64,000 nucleotides of DNA from Podocnemis expansa (lineage: Eukaryota; Chordata; Testudines; Podocnemididae). Positions 33,311 through 44,590 of the stretch are shown in pieces. The notes under the pieces were generated by a model. It did no database searches, had not been told where the DNA came from, and saw nothing but the letters and a program-made list of their open reading frames with translations. The position numbers were made by a program, and so were the translations under genes. The number at the start of each line of letters is the position of its first letter. Position 1 is the first letter of the stretch. The DNA is taken from contig ML681981.1 of assembly GCA_007922195.1 (NCBI GenBank), forward strand, positions 9,731,857 to 9,795,856, written 5' to 3'.

Positions 33311-36300
33311 ATAGGATAAGGTTGCAGATGTCATAAAGCAGAAGCTATCAGAAAGTGAAACAGCTAGCAAAAAGACTCTGCAACAGTAGTTCTAGCCACA
33401 GAAATCCTGAGATTCACATACCAAGCTTAAAAAAAAAATGTATTCTGTGTTTTGTACTGATATGTTGCATGCTTATCTACTAGGAGAATGTTCTTGGGTA
33501 GTAGAAAATCATTAAGTAAGATCAACCAGAGCTAGCTCTAAATAAAAAAGTCAATGAAGTCTGCTGTAATTACTTTGACTGTACTTGTATTCATTTCTTA
33601 TCGTTTCACATATATAAGATGAGTAATACAGCAAACAGCGGAAGCTAGTGGAACATAGGCAGCTGAAGGAGACATATAGTTACAGTGAGTCATCTAGGGA
33701 AAATTGCAGTCTGTCAACTTCATATAAAAATTAACAATTTAGCCTGTGTATAACCCTTTCTGAGAACTGATTGTGTTGTGATAATTCATTATTTACAATG
33801 GAAAACTGCATTACTGTGTGGGTTAAAACAAAATGATGGATACATAAAAAAAATAAAATAAAAGTTTGGGAAGCACAAAAATGTGTGACTAATTTCTTTA
33901 ACAGAGGAATATTTGTTTTCTGTGAGATCAATTTCATGACTCAACATTTCTGATGTAAATATTTTACAACTAAAAATGAACACCAGATTTTTGTGACATG
34001 CAGCAAATTGGGCCTGAAATAATAAGGATTAAGTTGAAAGGTATGTGTGACAAGCTGGTGCAAGCTGTCATGTCTCTTTGCTAATGTTTCGTTAGGAAGA
34101 ATGTTTTACAATGAACAGATTTCATTTACTTCCAACCTACCCAACATGTGAAAAATAACATTTGTTATTAGAGGCTCTGATAGAGATACATGTGCAGTAG
34201 CTTTGTTACAAATAGCCTGTTAGTGTGTGTCTGTTTTTGACAACTACACAAGTAGAATGGCAAGAAGGTTATTAGTTTTGTGGGGCTTTTTTTTTTTTTT
34301 AGCCCGAAAACTACGTTCATTAACAGCTTTGCCACATACAAAGGTCCATGTTCTGTATTTGCTCTGGCAAAATTCCTATTCAGATAAAGCTTTGCCCGAA
34401 TCAGAATTTTAACCCCTTTATAAAGATGGCTGCTATTTTGCCACCTTTGTTTAAAGTAAGCTGCAGACTTCCTGGATAATCTGTGACCTTGACGTGGTAG
34501 GAAAAGTACTGCTGTGTTTCTGCTTTTAAATTTGTGGAGCATATGCTTGTCTTCATTATGTGATAGTGAGCCTTTAGGTTGGAAAAAATGTAAATCAAAT
34601 TTTTATTATTGTTAAAAAAACTGCTTTTTTTCCCTGAACTTGTCCAGCTAATGTAAATGAGCAATATATAAGAAAAAATGCATGGTGTATTTAAAAAAGT
34701 TTAGCTGTCCAAGAATATTTTCTTTGTCTTGTGGGAGGACAGAGTAATGTTTAATTATCCAAGTCTCACTTATTAAAGTCTCACATGAAGCACAGTGTGA
34801 TTTTTTTTAAGATGCTTTGTTCTTTCAGTGATTCTTTGTGCGACTGTCCAAAATTTTGAAGATTTAGTTACAAGATAGCAACTGCATTCCTCAAATTATT
34901 ACTCGCACTTTCCTATTTTGGATGTGTGTGTTGACAGGTGCAGAGGATAGTGGGAATAAAAAGGGAGGCAGATTAAAGTGGCACAGTACCAGTCTAGCTC
35001 CCAAACGGAGTAGAATTAATGTTGTAAAAGGTTAGCTTTTCATTTGAAAGATTATTAGATCATTGCAGTTACCACAAAAAACCCACATTTTGAAAAATTT
35101 GAGTTAAGATTACAAGCCAAACATTTTGAAAGTCAGGAAATTAAAAGGTACTTGTTCAGAATGCACACAGATTTGTTATCTTGTAAATGGTGGGAGAGTC
35201 CCAGTAGTTGCCTCTTGAAAGTGTATCCTGTTGCAATTATGGATTACATACATATAATCTTGCATACACTCTTCTGGAGACTATAGTTCTAACATAATAA
35301 TTTTATGCCTAATGCTGTTACTCTACTGTGATGAGCTGTAAAGATCTTTTGGTACCCTGGAGAGGGTCCCATAGATCTCCTGTAGCCCTTCCCATCAGTC
35401 ACTTTAAGAACAGGCATTGATATAGCAGACAAGTTGCATGTGGGAGGGTTTGGCAGGGGGAGAACTGGGATTATAACTTGACAGGCTGTTTGGAGTCCTT
35501 CCTGAGAGTTAAGATGAACCTTGTGAAGATTAGAGTTTTGTGAAGTGTACTCTTGGGGGGGTGAAATAGTTTACTAACCAAGCACTACTGCTTGGTGCTG
35601 TAAAGACATAACAGCTGCCCTGTTTATGTTAGTTTGGTCAGACAAATATTATTTGTGGGGTTTAAACTGCTAAACTGCAAGAAATGTAGCCAGAAACTTG
35701 TTGAATTTACGTTCTTTTGCTTGAAGTAGCATCATCTGTCCGTTCCCTCCTTCCCCTGCTCTATTCAGACTGTCTGTGATCTTTCTATCCATCTGTTCAT
35801 ATCCTGTCCCTGTTCCATCCATGTTTTGTGCATTGTGTCAGAAGCACCCTGGACAAAGATGAAGAAAACCAGTGACACAAAATCAAGAAAAAATAGCAGT
35901 AGTGCTACACACAGCCTGCCTGCCAAGCTTCCTTCAAACAGAGGAAGAACAGTTGTTCTGCTCTATTAATAGCTTCCACTGTGGTTTTATAAGTTACAGT
36001 ACAAATTGGTTTAATGATAAGTACTAAATAGTTCTTTCAGCTAGCAAGTCAGCTTTGAAATGACAGCATAAATGGACATAATAATGGAAACTTATCCTAC
36101 ACTAATATTTTGTAGGATTTTTTAAATAACTTTTAAATAAGGACCTGTAATAAGACATTCATAGCTTGTTTGTTAATATGATGTGGGAGATGACTTTTTA
36201 GTTTTGTAGTCCTAGTCTGTTTCCCTCTTGAGACAACATCTCAAGCCAAACACCTTGATACATACATCTCTGAATTTTTGGGATATTTGAAATCTAGATC

Positions 36301-36935
36301 CAAAATATATGGGTGAGTCTCTCTCAGCTTTTGACCTAGAGTCCCTATGCATGCCGCAGAGACAGCAGTATGCTGTTTGCATTGTTTGAGAGTTACATTT
36401 CTGTTTAATTAAAGAGTGGCATTGATGGTTTCAAAACTCTCATCCAGTCTTCCTCATCTGCAAAAATGTTGACAATGAAAGGAGGCCATGACTATGGGGC
36501 AACTGAGTAAAAACTGGTATTTAGCATTTGGTCAAGGCTGCAGAGGCTATTGTATGCAGCAAATTATAAAATATGTGCCACTTTCTCATTATTAAATTGT
36601 TGGTAAAAATGATTGCTGTGAGATGAAGACTGATTTTACTTTGTTTGAGACTTCTAGACACACGACACTCATTTACAAAGCAATTAATGTGAAGTTCAGG
36701 TCAGTGAATTACAGGAAAGCTTATCTATTAAGGGGGTTCCATAACTATGTGTTAATATAATCAAAAAAATTTTAAAAAATCTATAAAATAAGTTACATTC
36801 AGATATGTTACATTACAAAAATTACTTTTATGCTTTGTTATATAGCATTAACTCCTTAACATCAAAACTTAGATGACTGTCTGGGGTGTACACCACAGTA
36901 ATATGCAACTAATGTTTCTGAGTTTTTTGTTTCAG
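33311..36935 (+). other. Intron, no gene or repeat firmly recognised
   Basis: It ends at acceptor 'ttttttgtttcag'. A block near 35330-35640 has LTR-like composition but no supporting landmarks. ORFs in 34168-34664 overlap in several frames without domains. Confidence 0.45.
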
Positions 36936-37007
36936 GGATCTTTCCAATAATAGAATTGGATGTCTAACATCAGAAATATTCGTGGGCCTTAACAATCTTC
37001 ACAAATT
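36936..37007 (+). CDS. ADGRA2: LRR exon of an ADGRA2-like adhesion GPCR
   Basis: A 72-nt exon lies between acceptor 'ttttttgtttcag' and donor 'gtgagt', in the same phase as the exon at 30176. It encodes the next 24-residue repeat, DLSNNRIGCLTSEIF then VGLNNLHK, which follows directly on ELKR-L across the splice. The cysteine in NNRIGCL is a feature I recall in both ADGRA2 and ADGRA3. TSE rather than an NAD-like triplet after the L favours ADGRA2. The intron separating the two exons is 6.7 kb and carries the PLE and hAT insertions. Confidence 0.75.
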
Positions 37008-37084
37008 GTGAGTATAATACCATTTTGTAATAATAATTTTTTTAAACCTTTACCACATTACAGTTAGGAAAACAAGATTTGTCT
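37008..37084 (+). other. Short intron segment
   Basis: It begins with donor 'gtgagt'. Nothing else was seen. Confidence 0.5.
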
Positions 37085-37150
37085 AGTTCCAAAGGGGTAG
37101 CTGTGTTAGTCTGGTTCAGGAAAATAAATAAGGAGTCTTATGGCACTTTT
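37085..37150 (-). repeat. Penelope-like tail fragment, antisense
   Basis: 'ttccaaaggggtagctgtgt' followed by 'tagtctggttcag' and 'ggcactttt' is the terminal 65 bp of the PLE tail, heavily 5'-truncated. Confidence 0.7.
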
Positions 37151-37691
37151 GAGGAAAGTTTAAAGAAATGGTTTATCCTTTATGTTGCTTAAACTATCTC
37201 AAAAGGATTTTAAAATTAGGCATGTCTGTACTTTTTAAACTAGAGAAATTCAAACTTCTTTGTGGATTATCTTTGGATACTTAATGACAAACTGAGAATG
37301 GGAACCTGTCACTCAAGCCTTCTAGAGGAAGAATAAAGCCGAAGAACATAAAAATAAACCAGCTGCCATGGGCGTGGGCAGGGATTAAATGTGACTGCTT
37401 TGGAGGGGCATTTTTAGCACCAGTCTACACCTCCCCCCGCCATACTCCCAAGACCTACTTCTTCCCCCAGCATTCTGGCCCATGTTGCCTTCCCAGGCTC
37501 CCCAGCCATCCCCTTCAGCACTCTTAGATTCCACTATCTTCTCATTCTTCTCTGGTTTCCCTGGAAGGGGTCCCTGGGGGGTTCCCCGGCCCTCATTGCC
37601 ATCTGGACCATGTCCCTGGGGGGAACTGGGTGGCCTAAACTCCCTTGTGTGCACCTGAATTTGCCTCCAAACACATACTGGAGGCTGAAAA
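37151..37691 (+). other. Intron sequence with a C-rich patch
   Basis: The stretch 37420-37640 is C/T-rich ('cctccccccgccatactccc'). The minus-strand ORF there is compositional. Confidence 0.4.
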
Positions 37692-37803
37692 GTTCTGAAA
37701 AGGTAGCCATCAGTCTAGTTCAGCAAAGCAAACAAGGAGTCCTGTGGCACTTTTAAAGACTAACAAATGTATTTATTGCGTTAGCTTTCGTGGGAGAAAA
37801 TCT
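37692..37803 (-). repeat. Penelope-like tail fragment, antisense
   Basis: 'tcagtctagttcagc', 'gagtcctgtggcactttt', 'aaagactaacaaatgtattt' and 'gctttcgtgggagaaaat' match the PLE tail well, better than most copies in the window. Confidence 0.78.
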
Positions 37804-38979
37804 AGTGAGGGCTGGAACTCAGAAGGTTTTCCTGTGTTCCTTCTGACAGATCTGTGCAGATAGCCCAGCTTCCCTGTTCTGGGTGCCATCTAGTGGGGAT
37901 CAGCAGGGGTGCTAGCTGACATACTTTTCCCACGCATGTCGCTGCAGTTGTGCTCAGCCTGACTCCCACCCTGGCAGAAACAGATGAGGGTGGAATTGTA
38001 GAAGCAAGTGGTAATCCCAGGGCAGAGGACCCAGCAGCAGTGGAGATGATAACCGGGGTGGCCTGTGCCCCTGCTTTCTCCCTTGCCAAACATTATCTGG
38101 CAAGACACTGGGGTGTGGAGAATGAGGGAACGGCTGGAAATTTATGTTTTTAAAATCAAAATGAATTATAAATGCAAAAATAAACCTTTACTTTTTCTTC
38201 TTTTGCATATGCATCATAAGTCTTTAGTTACAAGACCCCTGCCCCCATTCAGTACTAAAAGCAAGGGGACATTCTCTATGTTTGTCTCCCAACAGTGGAT
38301 TGGGATAAATTGATGTTTTTCTCAGTTCTGCCACAGATTTTTGGGGCAAGACTAAGTTTTACTTGGGCAAACTTAATTCTGCCCCTTCCTAACATTTTAA
38401 GTCATTTCTGCTGCAAACCTATGAAGCTCATCTCCTGCTAATTAGCAATTTCCTTCTGGAAGAAGTATGCCAGTCCTGTGCAGTCTGATCCTGGACTGTT
38501 GGTACTGGAAATGCACCAGTTTTCACCAGCTATGAGCTCTCCTTCTTCTGCTTTCCACTTGGATCCACCAGTGCTTCTGAATCCTGATGAGGCAATAAAG
38601 GAGAATTACAAGAGCTCCCATGAACACCACAGCAAGTTCCCGTCCCAAACTGGTGCAATACATGGTGTTTCCCCACAAGCCAGGCCTGGTTGGGTGAGAT
38701 GTCATATGTGGACCTGCTTTGCCACCCCTTAGGACATAGGAAGGAGGTAAAGCCCAAGCAAAAGACAGAGGTGCTGGTATTGCTGGTCCCTGCACTGACC
38801 ATGCAGCATGACAGCCTTCAGGTGTGCTCCCCCACCCTGACAACAGTAGACTGCTCTCTGCTATATGCATCCTGCTTTGGCTCAGTGATCAGCAGGATGT
38901 GCCATGGATTCCTGGATGGGTGTAACTGTTCCTCCTTACAGCATACCCCAACCTGCTAATACCCATTCTCATCGCTTCT
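37804..38979 (+). other. Intron sequence, no gene recognised
   Basis: Overlapping ORFs on both strands (38478-38959) show no domain. Part of this stretch may belong to the DIRS-like element that becomes recognisable after 38980. Confidence 0.35.
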
Positions 38980-39570
38980 TTCAGCTCCAGAGCCTCCTAC
39001 ACCAGTGAAAGCATTGATCCTCCTCAGCCAGGACGCACTGTCACAGCACCATCTGCAGTGATGGGTATGCACTGCTGAGGCCTCTTCAGACTTGGAGGGC
39101 TTCTTGGCAAAAGAGCCATCATTATCTTCTGTCTTCCAGCAAAGATCAGATTTCTGGGCACATCCACCACACCAGGCAGATTATACTCAGGTCTCAACAC
39201 ATGGTATCAGTATCTTCAGTGCCTGCAGTACCCCCCCGGAAATGACCCCCTGGCTATAGTGGGCTACATAGGAGCCACGTGTAGTAGCCCCACCATCTCT
39301 GGCTTCATACCATACCATCTAGGCCCCTTTGTCAAAACTGCTCCACTCAGACCAGGAAGAGGACCCGGAGAATGATCAGATATCACCATTTCCTCTGATC
39401 CTGACAGCAATCTCCTCATTTCCCTGAATAGTGTCCCTACTTTGAGTAGTCTTCCTATGGGATTCTTTGAATAGTGCCCCTGTCTGTGTGTCTGCATTGA
39501 TGCCATGCTGATGGGAGACTTCTGGTAACAGTTATCCTGCCTGTGCATATGCTACACCCTATTTTCCACA
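38980..39570 (+). pseudogene. DIRS-like gag N-terminal remnant (tentative)
   Basis: In one + frame near 39380-39475 the sequence reads SDITISSDPDSNLLISL then NSVPTLSSLPMGFFE, followed by DAMLMGDFW after stops. This acidic serine-rich phrase is familiar from the gag-like ORF of turtle DIRS-type retroelements. Frameshifts and stops are frequent. It lies upstream of the tyrosine-recombinase remnant. Confidence 0.42.
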
Positions 39571-39589
39571 GGGCTAGCCAGCTTATGCA

Positions 39590-40470
39590 GCCAGTCCCTG
39601 CTCAGTTCTTTCTCAACTGCCCTGACTAGAGATGGAGTTAGAGCTGTCCGTTCACACATCATTAACTGTCTGAGAGTTGCCAATTTTAACTTCCAAGAAA
39701 GAAAGAAAGGAAAGGAGGTTTTTTTCCTCTCAAACGCATAGTGAACTTTTTAGCTAACCCAGACTTCTCATGCTTCAATGCGATCTCAACCTAGTATTGA
39801 AAAATCTGACTCGACCATCATTTAAGCCAATGGCCACATGTTCTTTAACTCACCTTTCCATGAAGGTAGTATTCCTTGTGGTCATTACTTCTCCAAGAAG
39901 GACTGAGGAGAGAGTGGGTCTGATGGCACAGCCCCCTTTCGCTACATTCTTCCCTGACAAGGCCACACTTAGTTCACTCCCAATGTGACTTCCACATTTC
40001 ATGCATATCAGCTCATTCAGCATCTGCTCTTTTATCCCAGATCTCCGTATGCTTGATGTGAGGAGAGTCTTGGCATTGTGTTTGAAAGAGCCTTCAGAAA
40101 ATCTTTGAGACTCTTCTTTTCCATTGCAGATGGGTCAAAAGATGTAGTGATTTTATCTCAGAGACTCTCCAAGTGGGCCTTGGGCTGTATTAAACTTGTT
40201 ACCAATTGCATAACATAACACCCCTCTTTCAATACTTACATACTCTTCAAGGTCAGTCTCCTTATCCGTCACCTTCTCCAAGGGTATCCGTCTATCAGAA
40301 ATCTGCAGAGCAGCTACCTGGCATCTGCACAGACTGTTGCAGAGCACTATGCCATCCTGTGGGATTCTGCTGCAGATGCCAAGTTTGGTGCCCCTGTACC
40401 ATCTTCTATATCAGATTCAATGCCAAAGTCCCAACCTCTAGTGGTGGGTGCTGCTTGGGTGTCATCTGCA
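39590..40470 (+). pseudogene. DIRS-type tyrosine recombinase remnant
   Basis: The frame at 39770-39988 reads LTHLSMKVVFLVVITSPRR, with the catalytic-arginine context of DIRS tyrosine recombinases ('hydrophobic-TS-x-R-R'), then LMAQPPFATFFPDKATL. In the same frame, after stops, 40283-40321 encodes GIRLSEICRAATW, the strongly conserved C-terminal block. A one-base frameshift then leads to AEHYAILWDSAADAKFG (40336-40386), carrying the likely active-site tyrosine in EHY. In live elements this enzyme integrates a circular DNA copy without the DDE chemistry of ordinary LTR retrotransposons. Several stops and frameshifts show that this copy is dead. Confidence 0.72.
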
Positions 40471-40720
40471 GTGGAGCACCCATAGGGACACCACTTGAAG
40501 AAGAAGACAAAGTAACCTTATTCAGTAACAATGGTTTGTTGAGCCGTGTCCCTGTATGGGTGCTCCACAGCTCACTCCTCACCTCTACTTCAGAGTTCTA
40601 GTAGTTGATTCTGTGGCAGAGAAGAAACTGAAGAGGAATTGTCTGCACATGACAACTATCCTTGTGGCAGGTGGGAAGCAGTCTATGCACAGGTGAGATG
40701 GACTGCCACCAAAAATTCCT
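40471..40720. repeat. DIRS-like terminal and complementary region
   Basis: 'tggagcacccatagggacac' at about 40471-40490 pairs with 'gtccctgtatgggtgctcca' at about 40548-40567 as an inverted repeat around 'cttgaagaagaagac'. This is the layout of the termini of turtle DIRS-like elements and echoes the insertion at 32137-32423. Confidence 0.6.
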
Positions 40721-40732
40721 GATCAGCAACAC

Positions 40733-41800
40733 ATGGATGCAGATGTACTTACAGTGAATCGCTCATGGGGGATATACCTTGAAGAACCATCATCACTGCA
40801 CAAAGTGAGTAAGTTTGTCTTCCCCATACCCAGTTGCCTCCTGATGATCAGCAACCAGGAGTTGCTGCAGGGAGTAGCCCTTGACTTGGATATCCTTTTT
40901 CATGACCAACCTCATCAGCTGCTGGACATCCTCCAATCATGGGGTCTGACATGCATTGATCTATCCATCAATGAGGCCATGCCGTACTTTGTGCCTCTAA
41001 AGGGGCCAGCTTCCTTTCCCCATCCCCTTTCGGCTTCACTGATACTACACGTGGTCATGGAATGGGCATCACAATATGCATCTACCTCCACAACTCTGGA
41101 TAAGATGGCAAAGTGCCTGGATCTACTGCGTCACAAGCTTTACTTCTCTGTGGCCCTACAACTCCATATTTTGAACTAGCAGACTGCTGGCAAAGTATGA
41201 TTTTATTAATTACGCCAAGCTGGTAGAATTCTTGGAGGACATCCCAAAGGATAAATGACACCATTTTCATATCCTGATAAAGGAAAGCTGTTTGATGGCC
41301 AAGGTCAGCCTCTAGGCAGCAATAGATGTGATGGATGTCTTCTCCTGTTTCTTGGCCCTGGACATCATATTGTGCTGGGAAGCCTGGTTGCAAACCTCAG
41401 ATTTCCTCAGGAAGATCCAGTCCACCACCAGGATCTGCCCTTCAATGAGGACAAACTTTTCTCTGTGAGGATGGGTGAAGCTCTCCGGTCTTTGAGGATT
41501 TATGACCCAGCCTCCATTCTGCCTGTGCCCCTACCTCCAATCCCCCACAACCAACCAACCTATATACAATACCAGGAGTCTACCAAGCACTGCTCCATAT
41601 CAGTGTGCACACCCCTTTGCCACAGTATCAGTTGAAGGCCCAAATTTGATTCATCTTTCAAGAGCAGCATCACCTCTGGCTCCCTCATCCTCCTCCTTTG
41701 AGGCCATCTTGCCATATTCACCCACTGTTGGGCTAGATCACTTTGGATCATTGAGTGTTGGAGATCATCTGCCACAGCTACTCTGTAGAGTTCCTTAACT
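40733..41800 (+). pseudogene. DIRS-like gag C-terminal remnant
   Basis: ORF 40733-41179 contains QELLQGVALDLDILF, PHQLLDILQSWGL and WASQYASTSTTLDKMAK. After a frameshift follow KLVEFLEDIPKDK and, at 41432-41464, DLPFNEDKLFS with RMGEALRSL. These are recognisable from the capsid-like ORF of vertebrate DIRS-type elements. The distal part is rich in Q, Y and P codons. No reverse transcriptase or RNase H remnant was seen between this and the recombinase. Confidence 0.6.
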
Positions 41801-44165
41801 TTCCTTCCAACATGGGCTTTTCTGAAATGCCACCTAGGAATTTCTGTGATTACTGCCAGGGCTATTTATGTAAGTAAAATGAGGTTGGAATTTAGCCTGG
41901 AACACTGGGGTTACTACCCTACTCTTGTGAAAAATGCCAGGATATTTTTAGTTATGACAAATAGGCAGGACCTCAGTTTTATCTCTTGTTTAGTAGGTGG
42001 TAACTGTGCAGTGCCTCTGAATTCCATTCTGGTGCTGCTATTTGACTATTGACAGCAGCACCCAGGAGTTTTCTAGAAGGTTCAAGAACAAATACTTCCT
42101 AGATTCTGACTTGTTTAGCAGCTGTTTGACATGAAGAAAAATGTCTGGTGCTTTTGCCTTTGCAGCTGATGCAATTGGATGCATGTTACTAGTCAACTGA
42201 GGAGCGTAAGACAACCATATTGTAAAAGAGTTGTGTAGAAATATTTATTTAGCATAACTGGAGTACGGATACACATCTACTTTTTTGAAAGCACTGAAAC
42301 AGTAAGAATAAGCAAGTGATAAGAAAGTGTCAAGTTCTTAAACTAGTAACTGGCACTGATAAAGTAATCAAGCATGGTCCAGGTAACCGAAGCTGCAAAG
42401 TGGAGATCACATATATACTCTTTGAATGACACAACTACAACTGCTTATTGTGGAAACTCTTCTCAGCTACCTTAGCATGACCAAGTACAAAGGAATCATT
42501 TGCAGGCCATTATTAGACCTAGTAGAGAGACCTATGAGTGTACTAGAAAGAGCAAGGGAGGTAAATCTGTAGTCATCATCTGCTAACTACAGAGTCTGGG
42601 CTTTCTTACAATATTAAAAGCATAAATACCAGGTGAAAAAAGGAAATTGGAATACATTTCATTCAGATTGACATAATTCAAGGTATTTCAGGATGTATAT
42701 GTTACATTTTTATTTAATTTGAAGGAAGTTTGGTATACTGCCAGCTTTAGGTTTCATTTCATATTGGTTTTTCATCAAGTGATGTAAAGTGCATATACAC
42801 CTATACCTGGCAACATGTAAAGGTTTAAATTCTTTGCTTGAGCTAGGGAGTTGAACTTGATCTGCTCTAGAGAAGTTGTCTGAGCTGCTCCAAATGTAAT
42901 CCCAAAGGTGTTCAGTTAGTTCTATTAAAGGATTGATAGAGGGCTGTTTGGAGCTGATTATTTTAAAAACAGGAATGAGAAGAATATTTATTTTCATTGT
43001 CCTGAGTAGGATTTTGTTTGCTGGCTCTGAAAGCCAAGGACCATGCTACAGTATATTCTCATCACTACCAGAAAGAGAGGACAATTATTTTAGATCTAGC
43101 CGAACACAGAGACTTACTTTAGCTAATACATTTATAATTAACTTTCATGTTTCAAATAGTTTGGGTTTTACTCCCGACCACTGACTCTTCATAAAAGCAT
43201 AACCTCTCTGATGGTATCCACAGAGAGGGAAGATTTTGCCCAAAGCTTGATACAGGTTTGCCATAAAATTCTCATACCTTGCAATATTTGGGATTTGAAC
43301 TTCTGGTTAGTATTGAATGCCAAAGTTTTCATATTGTTCCACAAATTTTTCCCCCCATCAGTGCTTTGTGATTATTTTCCTTGAGATTGATCCAGGTTTT
43401 AAGCTTACTCAAAGCTGATGAATTTGCACTCTGAAAGAGTGTATCAAAATGATCCTAGAGCATATATTCATCGTATATGAGAGGTGTAGCTGACTGCATC
43501 TCAGATAGTTCAAAAAATGCTTTGTCATGTCTTGCCAATATATTGGTTTGGCTTTTCTGGCTTGTGTATTTATCCCTTGGCCATGCTTATATTTGGTAAG
43601 ATGCTTATATTCTAAACATGATTATAAGTGACATAACTGAATTCAGCAAGTCTTTCATATCTCCTTTAGGGTTTCTCATGGGTCATGTTTCAAAGCTTTG
43701 TTCCAGAAACCATGCATTTAAATAGATCTCTGGTGCATAATGGTGCTCTTAATTTCTGCTGTGTAATGGGGCTGTTATACTTAGAACTAAATATCAGGGG
43801 GAGCAGAATACTGTGAGTATCACTTTAATTATATATCAAAGTCTATTTTGATGAGCTAGGGTAAATAAACCCCTCAGACAGTAAAATGTTCCAGTCTGAA
43901 ACATGCTTTGACAAACAGTTACAGCCACATCTTCCTTTTAAAACTATGAAACACACCTTGAGTCTTACTTGCAATTATTTGATTAAAGTACATCTGATTT
44001 ATGTTTCATCCTGACTCTGAATCATCAGTAGTTAGCTTTATGATAATATCATATGATAAATTCTCTTGTGACTTTGTTAATGTCATTGAAGCAGCTAATC
44101 ATTTTGTACAGTGCAGAGATAAAGTATAAAACAAGTGATGTAGTGAACCTAATTGACACTGCATG
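41801..44165 (+). other. Intron, no gene recognised
   Basis: No coding exon or repeat family was recognised. Opposed ORFs at 42710-43184 are chance overlaps. Confidence 0.4.
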
Positions 44166-44590
44166 GTGTGGTGTCAAGAAACTATCCACTGGAAACTGCA
44201 CCTCTCTTCTCATTCCTACCTCACCTCCATCTTTTCTCACATGTCATGAATCTCTCCCTGCTTCTCCTTTATCTCCTCATCACTTTAATCTTTGGTGTTT
44301 GATTCAATGTTCTTATGCCTGGAAAGCACTCCCTATTCAAATATGTCCTCTCTAATTTCACTTAAATCCCTCAACAAACAACCAATTGCCCCATTCTCTC
44401 CCCTCTCCCCCTGTAAAGTGCTGGGATCATGTCATCATAAGAAATAAAAAAAATATATTTATATTAGCACTATCCTCCGGTTCTGTGTGTATGTGCATTT
44501 GTTCAAACATTCTCTGTGTTCAGATTAGAATTATTACATTTCTTAGAGATGGGACTGAACTGTTTGGTGGCTAGCATGGGGCTGTGAACT
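44166..44590 (+). repeat. Candidate old LINE 3' end
   Basis: 'tgcctggaaagcactccct' followed by 'ttcaaatatgtcctctct' and, 200 bp on, 'ggtggctagcatggggctgt' resembles the 3' end of L2/CR1-group LINEs common in reptiles. Strongly diverged. Confidence 0.35.

Noticed and set aside
35330..35640. Possible LTR fragment
   Set aside because: It has only a vague compositional resemblance, with no TG...CA ends, polyA signal, TSD or second copy.
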